Notes: generated from the letters alone by a model not told the origin. A DNA stretch of 64,000 nucleotides from Burkholderiaceae bacterium (GCA_024235875.1 JACKLP010000007.1:98352-162351); one strand, 5' to 3'; shown: positions 9,381 to 21,216, numbered from the stretch's first letter. Translations and numbers: made by a program.

Positions 9381-9395
9381 CGGAATCCTGAGAAC

Positions 9396-12053
9396 ATGGA
9401 ACTCCTCTTTCTCATTCTCCTGATCGGGCTGATGGCGTTCGCGCTCGGGTCCGGCTTCCCGGTCGCCTTTGCTCTGCCCGGATCGGCAATCCTGACGATC
9501 GCCATTGCCGCCGGCGCTGGCTACCTGTTTGCCGGCAACATGGACGCGTACTTCGCACAGGGCGGGCCATCGCAATGGCTCAGTGCGGGGGTCACGAATC
9601 TGCGCGGCGTCTACTGGGAGGTCGAGCGCGACACGCTGATCGCGATCCCGTTGTTCGTCTTCATGGGGATCATGCTGCAGCGATCAAAGATCGCCGAAGA
9701 CCTTCTGGTCACCATGGCCCGGCTCTTCGGACCGATTCCTGGCGGGCTCGGCATCTCGGTCGTCTTCGTCGGCGCGCTGCTGGCCGCTACGACCGGCATC
9801 GTCGGCGCAACCGTGGTAGCGATGGGGCTGATCTCGCTGCCGGCCATGCTTCGAAACAACTACTCGAAGTCTCTCGCCACCGGCACGATCGCGGCGTCCG
9901 GGACGCTCGGGCAGATCATTCCGCCTTCGATCGTGCTGATCATTCTGGCCGATCAGCTCTCGAGCGCCGTCGACCAGGCAGGTACCGCGCGCAAGGCCTT
10001 GTACAAGGTCGCGACCGGCCAGCTCTCCATGCCCAGCGAGTTCGAGGTCGGATCCACCAGCGCCGGCGAGATGTTCCTTGGCGCCCTGGTACCCGGCCTG
10101 GTGTTGGTCGGCCTGTACATGGCCTACATCCTCGTCTTTGCCATGATCCGCCCTCAGGCGGCGCCGGCGGTGCGTAGCGAAGGGCGAATCGACGTCGCTT
10201 TCCTGACCCGCGTCTTCGTTACCCTGGTACCGCCGCTGCTGCTGATCTTCCTGGTTCTCGGCTCGATCCTGTCCGGAATCGCGACCGTGAACCAGGCGGG
10301 GGCGATCGGAGCGGCAGGCGCCCTGCTCATGGCCGGCTATCGGCTTCGAGAGGGCCAGAAGCGCGCGTATTACCCGGCCGTGATCGCGCTGCTCGCGATC
10401 GCCGTCATCGCGGTGATCGTCCCGAACTTCGACACCAACATCAAGAACATCAGACGCTCGTCGGATGCGATCGCCATCGCTGTCGCCGTCGTCGCCGTGA
10501 TCTGTCTCATCGTGGCGCTCGTGTGGAGCGGCTATCGGGCGCTCAAGTTCGACAACACGCTGCAAGGCGTGATGATCGAGACAGCCAAGACGACCTCGCT
10601 CGTATTCATCATCCTGCTGGGCGCGGCCATGTTGACGGCCGCCTTCCGCGCGTTCGGTGGTGAGGATCTGGTGCGCGAGTTCCTGGTGGGCATGCCCGGG
10701 GGATTCTGGGCGCAGTTCATCATCGTGATGGCCGTGATCTTCATTCTCGGCTTCTTCATCGATTTCATCGAAATTGCCGTGGTCGTGGTCCCGATCGTGG
10801 CCCCTATTCTCCTGACCGACCCCGCCGCCAACATCTCGGCCGTGTGGCTGGGCGTCATGATCGGCCTCAATATCCAGACCTCGTTCCTTACGCCTCCATT
10901 CGGCTTCGCGCTCTTCTATCTGCGCGGCGTCGCGCCGCCCGAGGTCCGTACGCTCGACATGTACCGGGGCGTCATCGCCTTCATCTCGTTGCAGGTCGTG
11001 GCACTGGTCATCGTCGGCCTGACCCCGAGCCTGGTGAATTACCTGCCCAATCGGATGTCGCTCCTGTCGGACACGGCACCGCCCCCCAGAAACCCTCGAC
11101 TTCAGTACTGCCTCGAGGAGTACGTCACCGATCGGATCCGGCAGGACGGAACCCGGATCAACGAGGCGATTGCAACGGCGGGCAAGCTCGATCTGAATGC
11201 GCTTCCCAAGCCACTGGCAAACGATGTGCGCGCCGCGCTGTCGTCGGCGCAAAGCGCGTTCAAGTTGCTCGATACGGCCCAGGCGGCCGAGCAGACCGTC
11301 ATGGAAAAGGCGGTCGCGTACCGGCCCGTTCATCAGCGCGTGCGCGCGCTCGAGAAGGACATTCATCGGCATGGCGAGGAAATCAAGAACCTCGAGCGCC
11401 GGATGTCGAGCCTGCGTGACGAGACGGAGGCCGGGCGGCGTGCGGCGCTCCAGGCGCGTGTCGGCGAGCTGACTCGCGCCCAGGAAACGCTGCGCCAACA
11501 GATTCCGGCCGACTGGAAAGCGACCTATGACGCTTTCTCCAAGTACCAGCGTGAGGAGCGACTCGCGCGGGTCAAGTATCGACGGGCCGCAGACCGCGGC
11601 TTCGAGCCGATCGCGGAAATCGCGGAAGTGCTGGGACGCACCTCGGAGCTCGAACCACTTCGGGCCGAGATCACGCAGTTGACAACGAGTCTGGTCGGCA
11701 AGGATCCGAAGGTCGCGCAGAAACTGCTCTCCGCGGTCAGTACCCGGATCGATGCCGTTCCGGGCAGCAGCGACATCAGCGCGTCGCTGGCCAAGGTAAA
11801 GCGGATCCTTCGCTCATCCTCTCCCGATGCCGAGAAGATTCGAGTCGGAATCGAAGCGACGCTGACGGTATTCGATCGCGAACTTGCATGGCGTAAATCG
11901 GCCGCCGCAAGCGTCCTGCCGGGATTACGTGTCTACACCCAGGCGGTAGGCGACACGATCGGGGCACGCGTCAGCAAGTCGCTGACTCGCGACCAAGCCC
12001 TGTACATCGCCAGCTGCCAGGCAGGACATCGAGACGTCTCCCTGAGCTTCTGA
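9396..12053 (+). CDS. TRAP transporter large permease subunit (DctM) with long C-terminal cytoplasmic coiled-coil domain
   Basis: Sodium-coupled transport subunit of the TRAP importer, 885 residues against about 430-540 in typical DctM proteins. The transport domain spans roughly residues 1-548 and shows PLFVFMGIMLQRSKIAEDLL, GIVGATVVAMGLISLPAML, GTLGQIIPPSIVLIILAD and NIQTSFLTPPFGFALFYLRG. After the last membrane segment (VVALVIVGLTPSLVNYLP) come about 337 polar residues. Part of this (about 646-705) is heptad-rich, for example VRALEKDIHRHGEEIKNLE and RVGELTRAQETLRQQ. No known domain is recognisable in the tail. The reading frame and codon bias are continuous, so a real fusion or extension is likely rather than a missed stop. 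Confidence 0.9.
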   Translation: MELLFLILLIGLMAFALGSGFPVAFALPGSAILTIAIAAGAGYLFAGNMDAYFAQGGPSQWLSAGVTNLRGVYWEVERDTLIAIPLFVFMGIMLQRSKIAEDLLVTMARLFGPIPGGLGISVVFVGALLAATTGIVGATVVAMGLISLPAMLRNNYSKSLATGTIAASGTLGQIIPPSIVLIILADQLSSAVDQAGTARKALYKVATGQLSMPSEFEVGSTSAGEMFLGALVPGLVLVGLYMAYILVFAMIRPQAAPAVRSEGRIDVAFLTRVFVTLVPPLLLIFLVLGSILSGIATVNQAGAIGAAGALLMAGYRLREGQKRAYYPAVIALLAIAVIAVIVPNFDTNIKNIRRSSDAIAIAVAVVAVICLIVALVWSGYRALKFDNTLQGVMIETAKTTSLVFIILLGAAMLTAAFRAFGGEDLVREFLVGMPGGFWAQFIIVMAVIFILGFFIDFIEIAVVVVPIVAPILLTDPAANISAVWLGVMIGLNIQTSFLTPPFGFALFYLRGVAPPEVRTLDMYRGVIAFISLQVVALVIVGLTPSLVNYLPNRMSLLSDTAPPPRNPRLQYCLEEYVTDRIRQDGTRINEAIATAGKLDLNALPKPLANDVRAALSSAQSAFKLLDTAQAAEQTVMEKAVAYRPVHQRVRALEKDIHRHGEEIKNLERRMSSLRDETEAGRRAALQARVGELTRAQETLRQQIPADWKATYDAFSKYQREERLARVKYRRAADRGFEPIAEIAEVLGRTSELEPLRAEITQLTTSLVGKDPKVAQKLLSAVSTRIDAVPGSSDISASLAKVKRILRSSSPDAEKIRVGIEATLTVFDRELAWRKSAAASVLPGLRVYTQAVGDTIGARVSKSLTRDQALYIASCQAGHRDVSLSF

Positions 12054-12144
12054 CCGGAGGGCGCTCGGCCACAACGCGCGGTATGCGTCGGGCGAACCCA
12101 TATTGATCCAACGACCAGGCGCACCATCGAGTACAGGAACTCCC

Positions 12145-12387
12145 ATGGGCATGTCGTCCGACGGAAAGGCTGCCCGCGTTACGGACGCGGGCGGCGGAAT
12201 CGGATACGCGACTGCCAGTGCGTTCGCCATGGCCGGTGCGCGCGTCGCACTCGTCGATCCGGGCCTAGTGAAGACTCCGACGGCCGTGCAGGTGACGATG
12301 GGCTATGACCCGGTGATCATGGAGAGGATGGTGGAATTCTTGCCGGTTAGCCGGAGCCCCTCGATCGAGACCCCTCTCGTGTCGTAG
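12145..12387 (+). pseudogene. Short-chain dehydrogenase remnant with large internal deletion
   Basis: The frame begins MGMSSDGKAARVTDAGGGIG and continues YATASAFAMAGARVALVD, clearly the Rossmann N-terminus of an SDR (TGxxxGIG, with Asp replacing the usual Gly after VT). It then jumps at once to PGLVKTPTAVQVTMG, which is the region about 140 residues further on in a normal SDR. The Ser-Tyr-Lys catalytic part is absent. The end (PVSRSPSIETPLVS) seems frameshifted compared with the usual P-G-R-x-G-x-P-E-E motif. It is therefore a decayed gene at the end of the TRAP cluster, with no expected activity. Confidence 0.8.
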
Positions 12388-12455
12388 AGGCAAGGCACGG
12401 CGCGCCACGGGCTGATCTTGGCGCTCAAGTCCGGCTGTTTCGCGGACATGTCAAG

Positions 12456-12491
12456 AAGCGAGAAGGCCGCCCAGAGGCGGCCTTCTCGCTT
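12456..12491 (-). terminator. Strong hairpin terminator after the second TRAP operon
   Basis: A perfect 16-bp inverted repeat (12456-12471 with 12476-12491, loop CAGA) lies 20 bases beyond the stop of the minus-strand dctM gene. It is symmetrical enough to also stop transcription arriving from the plus strand. On the minus strand it ends CGCTTCTTG, a short T-rich tail. Confidence 0.85.
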
Positions 12492-12510
12492 GCTGCAACA
12501 CTACCCTGCT

Positions 12511-14121
12511 TCAACTGCTGCCGAACATCAGGCTCGGCAACCACAATGCGAGACCTGGGAACTCGACCGTGAATGCCAGCCCGATGAGCTGCAGGATCAC
12601 GAATGGGATGATCCCCGCGTAGATGTGCTGCATCTTCACGCCACTCGGTGCCACGCCCTTCATGTAGAACAGCGCGAAACCGAACGGGGGCGTCAGGAAC
12701 GAAGTCTGCAGGTTCACTGCAACCAATATCGCGAACCAATAGATCACTTGCGCCTGCATGAACTGTCGTTGCGATTCGTTGGTCGCCGGCTCCAGACCGA
12801 GGTGCGGTGCGAACTCGGGCGCAAGCGATCGAATCACCGGAGCGAAGACCGGCAGGATGATCAAGGTGATCTCGAGAAAGTCGAAGAAGAACCCGAGCAG
12901 GAAGATCGCGAACATCAGGATGAACAGCAGCGCCCAGGGTCCCAGGTCGAGCCATTCGATCAATTCGATGATCAAGTCCTCGCCGTAGACGTTCCGGAAG
13001 ATCGTCGAAAACGCTGTTGCGCCAACGAAGATGAAGAAGATCATCGCCGTGGTGAGCGCCGTGCGATGTACCACGTCGCGCAGCACGCCGATCGTGAGCG
13101 TCCGATTCAGCCAGGCCAGCAAGATCGAACCGAAGGCCCCCACGCCAGCCGCTTCCGTCGGCGTGGCCCACCCGCCGAAGATCGAGCCCAACACGAGAAC
13201 GATCAGGAACACGGGCGGGAAGAAACCCTTTAGCAGGCCACCGAGCAAGGTGTTGCCCTCTGCGCGCCCCATCAGCACCGACGTCACGAAGATCGCCAGG
13301 AACGCCACGAGCGGCCAGCTCCATAGATTCGCCAGCGGTGTCTTCTCCATGATGAAGGCACCGATGATCAGTACGGCCGCGATCGCGAGGAACTTGATGA
13401 CATTCGCGATCCGTGTCGGAGACATCTGGATCGCATCTGCTGGCAAAGCCGGCGCAAGCTTCGGCCGGATAGTCGCAAGCACGAGGATGTACAGGAAATA
13501 CAGCCCCGAGAGGACAAGCCCCGGCAAGATGGCGCCGACGAACAGGTTGCCCACCGAAACCGCCAGCAGGTTGGCCATCAGCACCAGCATGATCGACGGC
13601 GGAATCAGGATGCCCAGGGTCGCGCTGGCGGCGATCGTCCCGGTCGCGAGCGCCGGGTGATAACCGCGCGCCAGCATCGTGGGTAGGGCCAGAAGCGTCA
13701 TCATCACGACCGACGCACCGATGATGCCGGTCGTCGCCGCCATCACGGTCCCCATGACCGTCACGGAAAGCGCGAGCCCGCCAGGTACCCGGCGCAAGAG
13801 AACCTGCAGGATGTGCAGGAGGTCTTCGGCTACCTTCGACTTCTCGAGCATCGTCCCCATGAAGACGAAACACGGGATCGCAACCAGAATCGGGTTCTGG
13901 ACGGCGCCGGAGCCGCCGTCACCTCCCCAGACCCGTTGGATGATCTGAAAGAAGACCGCGAAGTCGAGGATCTCCAGCTTGATCGCGATGAAACCGGAAA
14001 GAATCGAGATTCCGCCCAGCGCGAACGCGACCGGCATCCCGGTGAACAGGATCAGCGCGAGGCACATGAACATGTACGCGCCGATATAGGTGTACAGATG
14101 ATCGTAGATGACTTCCCACAC
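12511..14121 (-). CDS. TRAP transporter large permease subunit (DctM/FcbT3 type)
   Basis: A 536-residue integral membrane transport subunit. Landmarks are LILFTGMPVAFALGGI near the N-terminus, NPILVAIPCFVFMGTMLEKSKVAEDL, GIIGASVVMMTLLALPTML, ATLGILIPPSIMLVLMANLL, GWATPTEAAGVGAFGS and VNLQTSFLTPPFGFALFYMKG. GTG at 14121 is preferred because AGGGG sits eight bases upstream; an earlier in-frame start would overlap the dctQ gene. The dctQ stop codon lies 10 bases upstream, so the two are translationally close. The length fits the mannitol/chloroaromatic subgroup. Substrate unknown. Confidence 0.93.
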   Translation of the reverse strand: MWEVIYDHLYTYIGAYMFMCLALILFTGMPVAFALGGISILSGFIAIKLEILDFAVFFQIIQRVWGGDGGSGAVQNPILVAIPCFVFMGTMLEKSKVAEDLLHILQVLLRRVPGGLALSVTVMGTVMAATTGIIGASVVMMTLLALPTMLARGYHPALATGTIAASATLGILIPPSIMLVLMANLLAVSVGNLFVGAILPGLVLSGLYFLYILVLATIRPKLAPALPADAIQMSPTRIANVIKFLAIAAVLIIGAFIMEKTPLANLWSWPLVAFLAIFVTSVLMGRAEGNTLLGGLLKGFFPPVFLIVLVLGSIFGGWATPTEAAGVGAFGSILLAWLNRTLTIGVLRDVVHRTALTTAMIFFIFVGATAFSTIFRNVYGEDLIIELIEWLDLGPWALLFILMFAIFLLGFFFDFLEITLIILPVFAPVIRSLAPEFAPHLGLEPATNESQRQFMQAQVIYWFAILVAVNLQTSFLTPPFGFALFYMKGVAPSGVKMQHIYAGIIPFVILQLIGLAFTVEFPGLALWLPSLMFGSS

Positions 14122-14131
14122 GGTCTGTCCC

Positions 14132-14818
14132 CTAGTTCGACTGCGGTTTGTGATGGGTGGCTGCCTGCTCGGCCGCCACGGCACGCTCGGCTTCCTCGCG
14201 CGCCTTCTTCAGTTCGTCGGAAACATCCGAGTAGATCTCCAGTGCCCTCTCCGCGTCGAGCCGATCTTCCGCACCGCCGAACAGCACCACCAGCAGACGC
14301 ATCAGGGTCGCGATGACGGCCATGGCCGCGGTGGTGAACCCGAAGATCAGAAAACTCTTGATGATCCAGCGCACCCCGATCCCGGTCAGCGAGTCGGAGC
14401 CCTCGCCCTGGTGAAAACTAAGCGAGGTCATCTGCCATGCCTCGGACAGCATCACATACAGGAAGGGGACGGCCAGTATCAACAAGCCGAAGAATTCGAG
14501 CCAGGTCTGCTTGCGGTGCGGCAACAGTTCGCGAAAGACATCCACCCGCACATGCGCGTTGGCAAGATAGGCGAAGCCGAAGGTCATCAGCAGCAAGACC
14601 GCGTGAAAGTGCCACTCGAGGTCCTGCAGGATCGTCGACACCGAGAGACCGGTGTGCGCGGTGATCTCCGAAAAATAGAGCCGGGTCACATCCAGCTTTC
14701 TGGTGACCACGTCGAAGATGATCACGGCGATCAACGGCAGGATGATCCAACCCGCCGTCTTGCCGAGCCACCGCGTAAAGCGGTCTATCGCACCGGCAAA
14801 CCGAAGTAGGCTTTTCAT
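14132..14818 (-). CDS. TRAP transporter small permease subunit (DctQ)
   Basis: A 228-residue membrane protein with four predicted hydrophobic segments, starting with TAGWIILPLIAVIIFDVVTRK. The diagnostic pattern FGFAYLANAHVRVDVFRELL is in the middle. The C-terminus from about residue 190 is charged and Ala/Glu-rich (DELKKAREEAERAVAAEQAA) and may form a short coiled coil. It is followed 10 bases later by the large permease gene. It is separated from its binding-protein gene by 384 bases, longer than in the other two TRAP loci here. Confidence 0.92.
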   Translation of the reverse strand: MKSLLRFAGAIDRFTRWLGKTAGWIILPLIAVIIFDVVTRKLDVTRLYFSEITAHTGLSVSTILQDLEWHFHAVLLLMTFGFAYLANAHVRVDVFRELLPHRKQTWLEFFGLLILAVPFLYVMLSEAWQMTSLSFHQGEGSDSLTGIGVRWIIKSFLIFGFTTAAMAVIATLMRLLVVLFGGAEDRLDAERALEIYSDVSDELKKAREEAERAVAAEQAATHHKPQSN

Positions 14819-15202
14819 GATGGTCTCTCGATCTTTGCAGGCTTCGTCGCCCCTGCGGGTCGTACCGACTCGACCGTGGACAGGCCACGGGCCGACGTCT
14901 CATTCGTCAGTTGGGCTGTCGGCGCGCATTGAGATCGAGCGTGAACACACGCCGATCCATTGCGAGCCGACAAGCAGCGCCTGGCTCCTCGAGCCTTTTC
15001 CCTGTTGCACGGCGCCACAATCCGGCACCGAAGCGCTCACCTATAGAGTGCCCGCTGTCGGTCACAACTGCAGCACAGTGTCTCCAGCCCTTGATTCGGG
15101 TCGGCATGCTGCGCGCGCGTGCGGCCTCTTTGGCGTGGCATCCTCGATGAAACGAAGATGCCACGCAAAGAACTTGCCGCGCGCCCGCGCGCGCCGCCTC
15201 GA
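14819..15202. other. 384-base gap between TRAP dctP and dctQ without a convincing gene
   Basis: No coding frame with a sensible start and codon bias was found. The stretch contains the hairpin at 15131-15167 just downstream of dctP. It could carry a second promoter for dctQM; I could not identify a clear -35/-10 pair. Confidence 0.6.
15131..15167 (-). terminator. Intercistronic hairpin downstream of the second TRAP binding-protein gene
   Basis: Inverted repeat GCGTGGCATC / GATGCCACGC, extended with partial pairing to about 14 bp around an ATGAAA loop. It lies about 35 bases after the dctP stop on the minus strand. It lacks a clear T-run, so a role in mRNA stability or partial termination is more likely than a full stop. 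Confidence 0.6.
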
Positions 15203-16264
15203 CTACTTCAGGTAGCCGCGCTCGCCCCAGACCTTGTACTTCTCGTGGAACGAGGAGTAGCTGTCCCAGAGCTTCTTCACATCCTTGTTCGCCTTGATCT
15301 CATCGGCGAGGACTTGCTCCCAGGCTTTGCGGAGCTCCTTCAGGATGTCGTCGGACCACGTCATCATCTTGACGCCGTCTTTCTCGTTGGCGAGCATTGC
15401 AGCGAACTGCGAAGACTCACCATCGGCGATCTCGATTCCCACGTTCGCTTTGCAAGCCGTGTAGAGCATCGCCTGATACTCCTTGGGCAAGCCCTTCCAC
15501 TTGTCCATGTTGACCAGGACTTCGTTCGTGGTCGCCTGCTGGTGCCAGCCCGGGAAGTAGTTGTACTTCGCAATCTGGTAAAAGCCGAGCGAACGGTCGA
15601 TGGCCGGCATGGAGAACTCGGTGGCGTCGATCGTGCCCAGCTCCAGAGCCGGGTAGATGTCGGCCGCCGCAAGCTGTTGCGTTGACACGCCGAACTTCTG
15701 CATCACCTTCGCGCCCATGCCGAAGAAGCGCATCTTCAACCCCTTGAGCTCGGCAAGGCTGTTGATCGGCTTACGGAACCAGCCCGAGGTCTCCGGGGAG
15801 ATCAGGCCGCACATCATGAACTTGATGTTGTCTCGAGCGTAGAGTTCTTCGCCGATCTTGTTGCCGCCACCGTACTCCAGCCAGGCAAGGAATTCACCGA
15901 GCCCTGGACCGAACGGCCAGGTCGACATGAACGCGTAGGCAGAATTCTTGCCCTGGTTCGCACCGGGCGTACCGTAGGCGGCCTCGAAGCTACCCTTGCT
16001 GACGGGGTCGTAGTAAGCGTATCCACCAGCCAGCGCACCCGGCTCGAAGACCTTGATATCGAACTTGCCGCCGGACATGTCCTTGACCCACTCGGCCATG
16101 CGATAGCCCGGAGGGCCGATCACCGCGAGGTTCTTGCCGAATGCCGAATGCATTTTCCAGCGAACCTTCTTCTGCGCGTGAGCCGTGTCCGGTGCCAGAG
16201 CAGTAACCGCTACCGCCGCAGCGGCCGCAAGCACACCGAGTCGCTTGAATGCGAATGACTTCAT
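15203..16264 (-). CDS. TRAP transporter substrate-binding protein (DctP family)
   Basis: A 353-residue periplasmic receptor with a Sec signal (LGVLAAAAAVAVTALAPDTAHA before QKKVRWKMHSAFG). Family features include GPPGYRMAEWVKDMSGGKFD, FEPGALAGGYAYYDPVSKG, LAELKGLKMRFFGMGAKVMQK and LGTIDATEFSMPAIDRSLGF. It resembles the mannitol/chloroaromatic subgroup, as does its 536-residue partner permease. The ATG at 16264 has AGGAGAT nine bases upstream. It is the first gene of the minus-strand dctP-dctQ-dctM set and is divergent from the RarD-type permease. Ligand unknown. Confidence 0.94.
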   Translation of the reverse strand: MKSFAFKRLGVLAAAAAVAVTALAPDTAHAQKKVRWKMHSAFGKNLAVIGPPGYRMAEWVKDMSGGKFDIKVFEPGALAGGYAYYDPVSKGSFEAAYGTPGANQGKNSAYAFMSTWPFGPGLGEFLAWLEYGGGNKIGEELYARDNIKFMMCGLISPETSGWFRKPINSLAELKGLKMRFFGMGAKVMQKFGVSTQQLAAADIYPALELGTIDATEFSMPAIDRSLGFYQIAKYNYFPGWHQQATTNEVLVNMDKWKGLPKEYQAMLYTACKANVGIEIADGESSQFAAMLANEKDGVKMMTWSDDILKELRKAWEQVLADEIKANKDVKKLWDSYSSFHEKYKVWGERGYLK

Positions 16265-16391
16265 TTATCTCCTCCGTCCAGGATTCTCGTACCATCGGGA
16301 GCCCTGTCGCTGCCCGACTTGCTGCGACTCTAACACAACCCCCCTTCGCACCATACAGCCAGCGCACCCGCAATTCGGCCCCGCAGTGTCC

Positions 16392-17333
16392 ATGCCCCCG
16401 CACCCCACGCAAGCCCCCAGCGACAGCAAGTCGCAGAGCCTGGGCATCGCAGCGGCCTTGATTGCTTACGGGACCTGGGGCCTCTACCCGCTCTTCTTCA
16501 AGCTGCTGGCGGGCATCGCACCCACACAGGTACTCGCACATCGAGTGGTCTGGTCATGCGCTTTGCTTTGCGCCGTTGTCCTGAGCAGCCAGGCCTTGCG
16601 ACGCGGCATCCGTGTGTCTTGGACCACAGCCACCGTCGTCGACGTCGTTCTAGCCACGCTCTTTATCTCGTTCAACTGGTACGTCTTCATCTACGCGGTC
16701 ACAGTCGATCGCATTCTCGACGTCAGCCTCGGTTACTTCCTGAACCCGATCATCAGTGCCCTTCTTGGAATCCTGGTGCTCGGCGAGCGCTCCTCTCGCC
16801 CGAAGACGGCGGCGATCGGGATCGCCGCCCTAGGCATGACAGCCACATTCCTCGTCGCGGGCAGGCTGCCGATCATTCCACTGATCCTCGCTTGGAGCTT
16901 CGGCTTTTACGGGCTCGTCAAGAAGCAAAGCAAGTTGGGCAGCGCGCAAGGACTCCTGATCGAGACCCTAGCGCTGACCCCATTCGCAATCGCGTACCTC
17001 CTAACGATCGAGGTCAACCCAACCACTTATGAGCCACGACAATGGATATGGCTCATTGTCTCCGGGGCGATGACGGTACTTCCCCTAACCGCCCTGGCTA
17101 GCGCTGCGAAGCGTATCGAACTGGGAACTTTGGCGTATTTTCAGTACCTCGCGCCCGCAGCCCACTTCGCGATCGCGGTGTGGATCTACAACGAAACAGT
17201 CGACTTGGCACGAATGATCGCCTTCGGCAGCACCCTACTTGCGATCGCAACGGTCTCGGCCGGAACCTTGATGGGGCGCATCCGGCGAAAGACACCGCCT
17301 CCGAACGAACTCCGGCTGCACCAGACGCGTTAG
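16392..17333 (+). CDS. rarD: EamA-family permease, RarD type
   Basis: Inner-membrane drug/metabolite transporter of the RarD subfamily, 313 residues with ten predicted membrane segments. Visible segments are GIAAALIAYGTWGLYPLFFK, the RVVWSCALLCAVVL helix, FISFNWYVFIYAVTVDRIL with the RarD-typical NWYVFIYAV pattern, LGYFLNPIISALLGILVLGE and TLAYFQYLAPAAHFAIAVWI. The start at 16392 gives the usual RarD N-terminus; an upstream frame extension overlaps the divergent dctP promoter area. Third-position A/T use is somewhat higher than in flanking genes. The physiological substrate of RarD proteins is not established. Confidence 0.9.
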   Translation: MPPHPTQAPSDSKSQSLGIAAALIAYGTWGLYPLFFKLLAGIAPTQVLAHRVVWSCALLCAVVLSSQALRRGIRVSWTTATVVDVVLATLFISFNWYVFIYAVTVDRILDVSLGYFLNPIISALLGILVLGERSSRPKTAAIGIAALGMTATFLVAGRLPIIPLILAWSFGFYGLVKKQSKLGSAQGLLIETLALTPFAIAYLLTIEVNPTTYEPRQWIWLIVSGAMTVLPLTALASAAKRIELGTLAYFQYLAPAAHFAIAVWIYNETVDLARMIAFGSTLLAIATVSAGTLMGRIRRKTPPPNELRLHQTR

Positions 17334-17611
17334 ACGCGGTGCCAGATGGCGCTCCGCTAGGAAGCCCCCTGTCCAGTCAAGTCCAGCGAGTCCACCGAGC
17401 GGCCCTGATCCATCGTTCGCGCCGCCCTGCCCCCAAACCAACGCTCGGATTCCAACATCGCGCTCGGGACGCGCCAGTACCTGCCATGCGCCAAGGTGCC
17501 AGATACTGCCCCCAGCATCATCTAGCCAAGCACCTGCGGCGACACGGATCGCAGCATGAAGCGGCGTCCGCGCGCGAGAAGGCGTCAACTCTGTCGACAT
17601 CGATTGCACAA
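17334..17611. other. Non-coding interval between rarD and the rrn terminator
   Basis: No gene could be supported. An open frame on the minus strand (17235-17609) overlaps the rarD 3' end and has no recognisable domain or ribosome binding site, so it was left out. Confidence 0.55.
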
Positions 17612-17645
17612 AGAAAAACGCCCCGGAAATAATTTCCGGGGCGTT
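17612..17645 (-). terminator. Rho-independent terminator of the rRNA operon
   Basis: A perfect 13-bp stem (AACGCCCCGGAAA with TTTCCGGGGCGTT) is followed on the minus strand by TTTTTCTTT. It lies just after the 5S gene and closes the rrn operon. Confidence 0.93.
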
Positions 17646-17653
17646 AGAGGAAC

Positions 17654-17769
17654 TGCCTGACGATGCCCTACTTTCACAAGCGGATGCTAACTATCATCGG
17701 CGCAACGGCGTTTCACGGTCCTGTTCGGGATGGGAAGGGGTGGTTCCACCGCGCTATGGTCATCAGGCA
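17654..17769 (-). rRNA. rrf: 5S ribosomal RNA
   Basis: On the minus strand it begins TGCCTGATGACCATAGCG, contains the conserved CCATCCCGAACAGG core and ends in GGGCATCGTCAGGCAG, pairing with the 5' end. The length of about 116 bases is normal. It is the last gene of the rrn operon. Ends are approximate to a few bases. Confidence 0.95.
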
Positions 17770-17930
17770 TGACTTGTTGCCGAGTAGCAGCGCTACTCAG
17801 CCAATCTGGTAAGAAGATCGTATCAGTCTTCGACTAGTCGGTTTGCAAGCAAACCAATGTATGTAATTGCACCTACACCTGCGGTCTAGCTGACTTACGG
17901 CTGCCTTCGCAGCCCTCGCAAAGTTATAGG

Positions 17931-20804
<2,874 letters not shown>

Positions 20805-20959
20805 CTATAACTTTGCCGACTCCAACGGAGTCGAAGAGTCAAGTCAGCGTTAAGTGCCGCATACATCTCAAAGTTCTTTGGAGAACCTTGATTGCTGTAA
20901 ATGCAATCACATACCCGTAATTAGTCAAAAAGACTGATTACGATATCTTCTTCCAGATT

Positions 20960-20970
20960 GTTAAAGAACA
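20960..20970 (-). promoter_or_regulatory. Spacer boxA antitermination element upstream of 23S
   Basis: Minus-strand TGTTCTTTAAC matches the boxA consensus (TGCTCTTTAACA in E. coli) and lies in the 16S-23S spacer after tRNA-Ala, the usual place for NusB/NusE loading before 23S. Confidence 0.8.
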
Positions 20971-21044
20971 GCCGATCATTCCAAAGAATGAAGGATAAGC
21001 TGCGTGCGAACACGCAACTTACGCTTCATACCTTCTAGTGAAAC

Positions 21045-21120
21045 TGGTGGAGGTGAACGGGATCGAACCGATGACCCCCTGCTTGCAAAGCAGGTGCTCT
21101 CCCAGCTGAGCTACACCCCC
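21045..21120 (-). tRNA. tRNA-Ala (anticodon TGC)
   Basis: 76-base cloverleaf on the minus strand beginning GGGGGTGTAGCTCAGC, with anticodon loop CTTTGCAAG and encoded 3' CCA. It sits in the 16S-23S spacer, as is typical of this operon type. Confidence 0.97.
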
Positions 21121-21139
21121 GTGTGAACCCATTTATAGA

Positions 21140-21216
21140 TGGTGGGTCTGGTTGGATTCGAACCAACGACCCCCGCCTTATCAAGACGGTGCTCTAACCG
21201 GCTGAGCTACAGACCC
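21140..21216 (-). tRNA. tRNA-Ile (anticodon GAT)
   Basis: 77-base cloverleaf on the minus strand beginning GGGTCTGTAGCTCAGC, with anticodon loop CTTGATAAG and encoded 3' CCA. It lies between 16S and tRNA-Ala, 19 bases from the latter. Confidence 0.97.

Noticed and set aside
9684..11498. A 604-codon open frame on the minus strand opposite dctM
   Set aside because: Composition is Asp/His/Arg-rich without domains, as expected for the antisense of a high-GC membrane protein gene.
12418..13233. Plus-strand 271-codon open frame opposite the second dctM
   Set aside because: Charged low-complexity translation typical of an antisense frame to a membrane protein.
17235..17609. Minus-strand 124-codon frame between rarD and rrn terminator
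   Set aside because: Overlaps rarD, lacks a ribosome binding site and known motifs.
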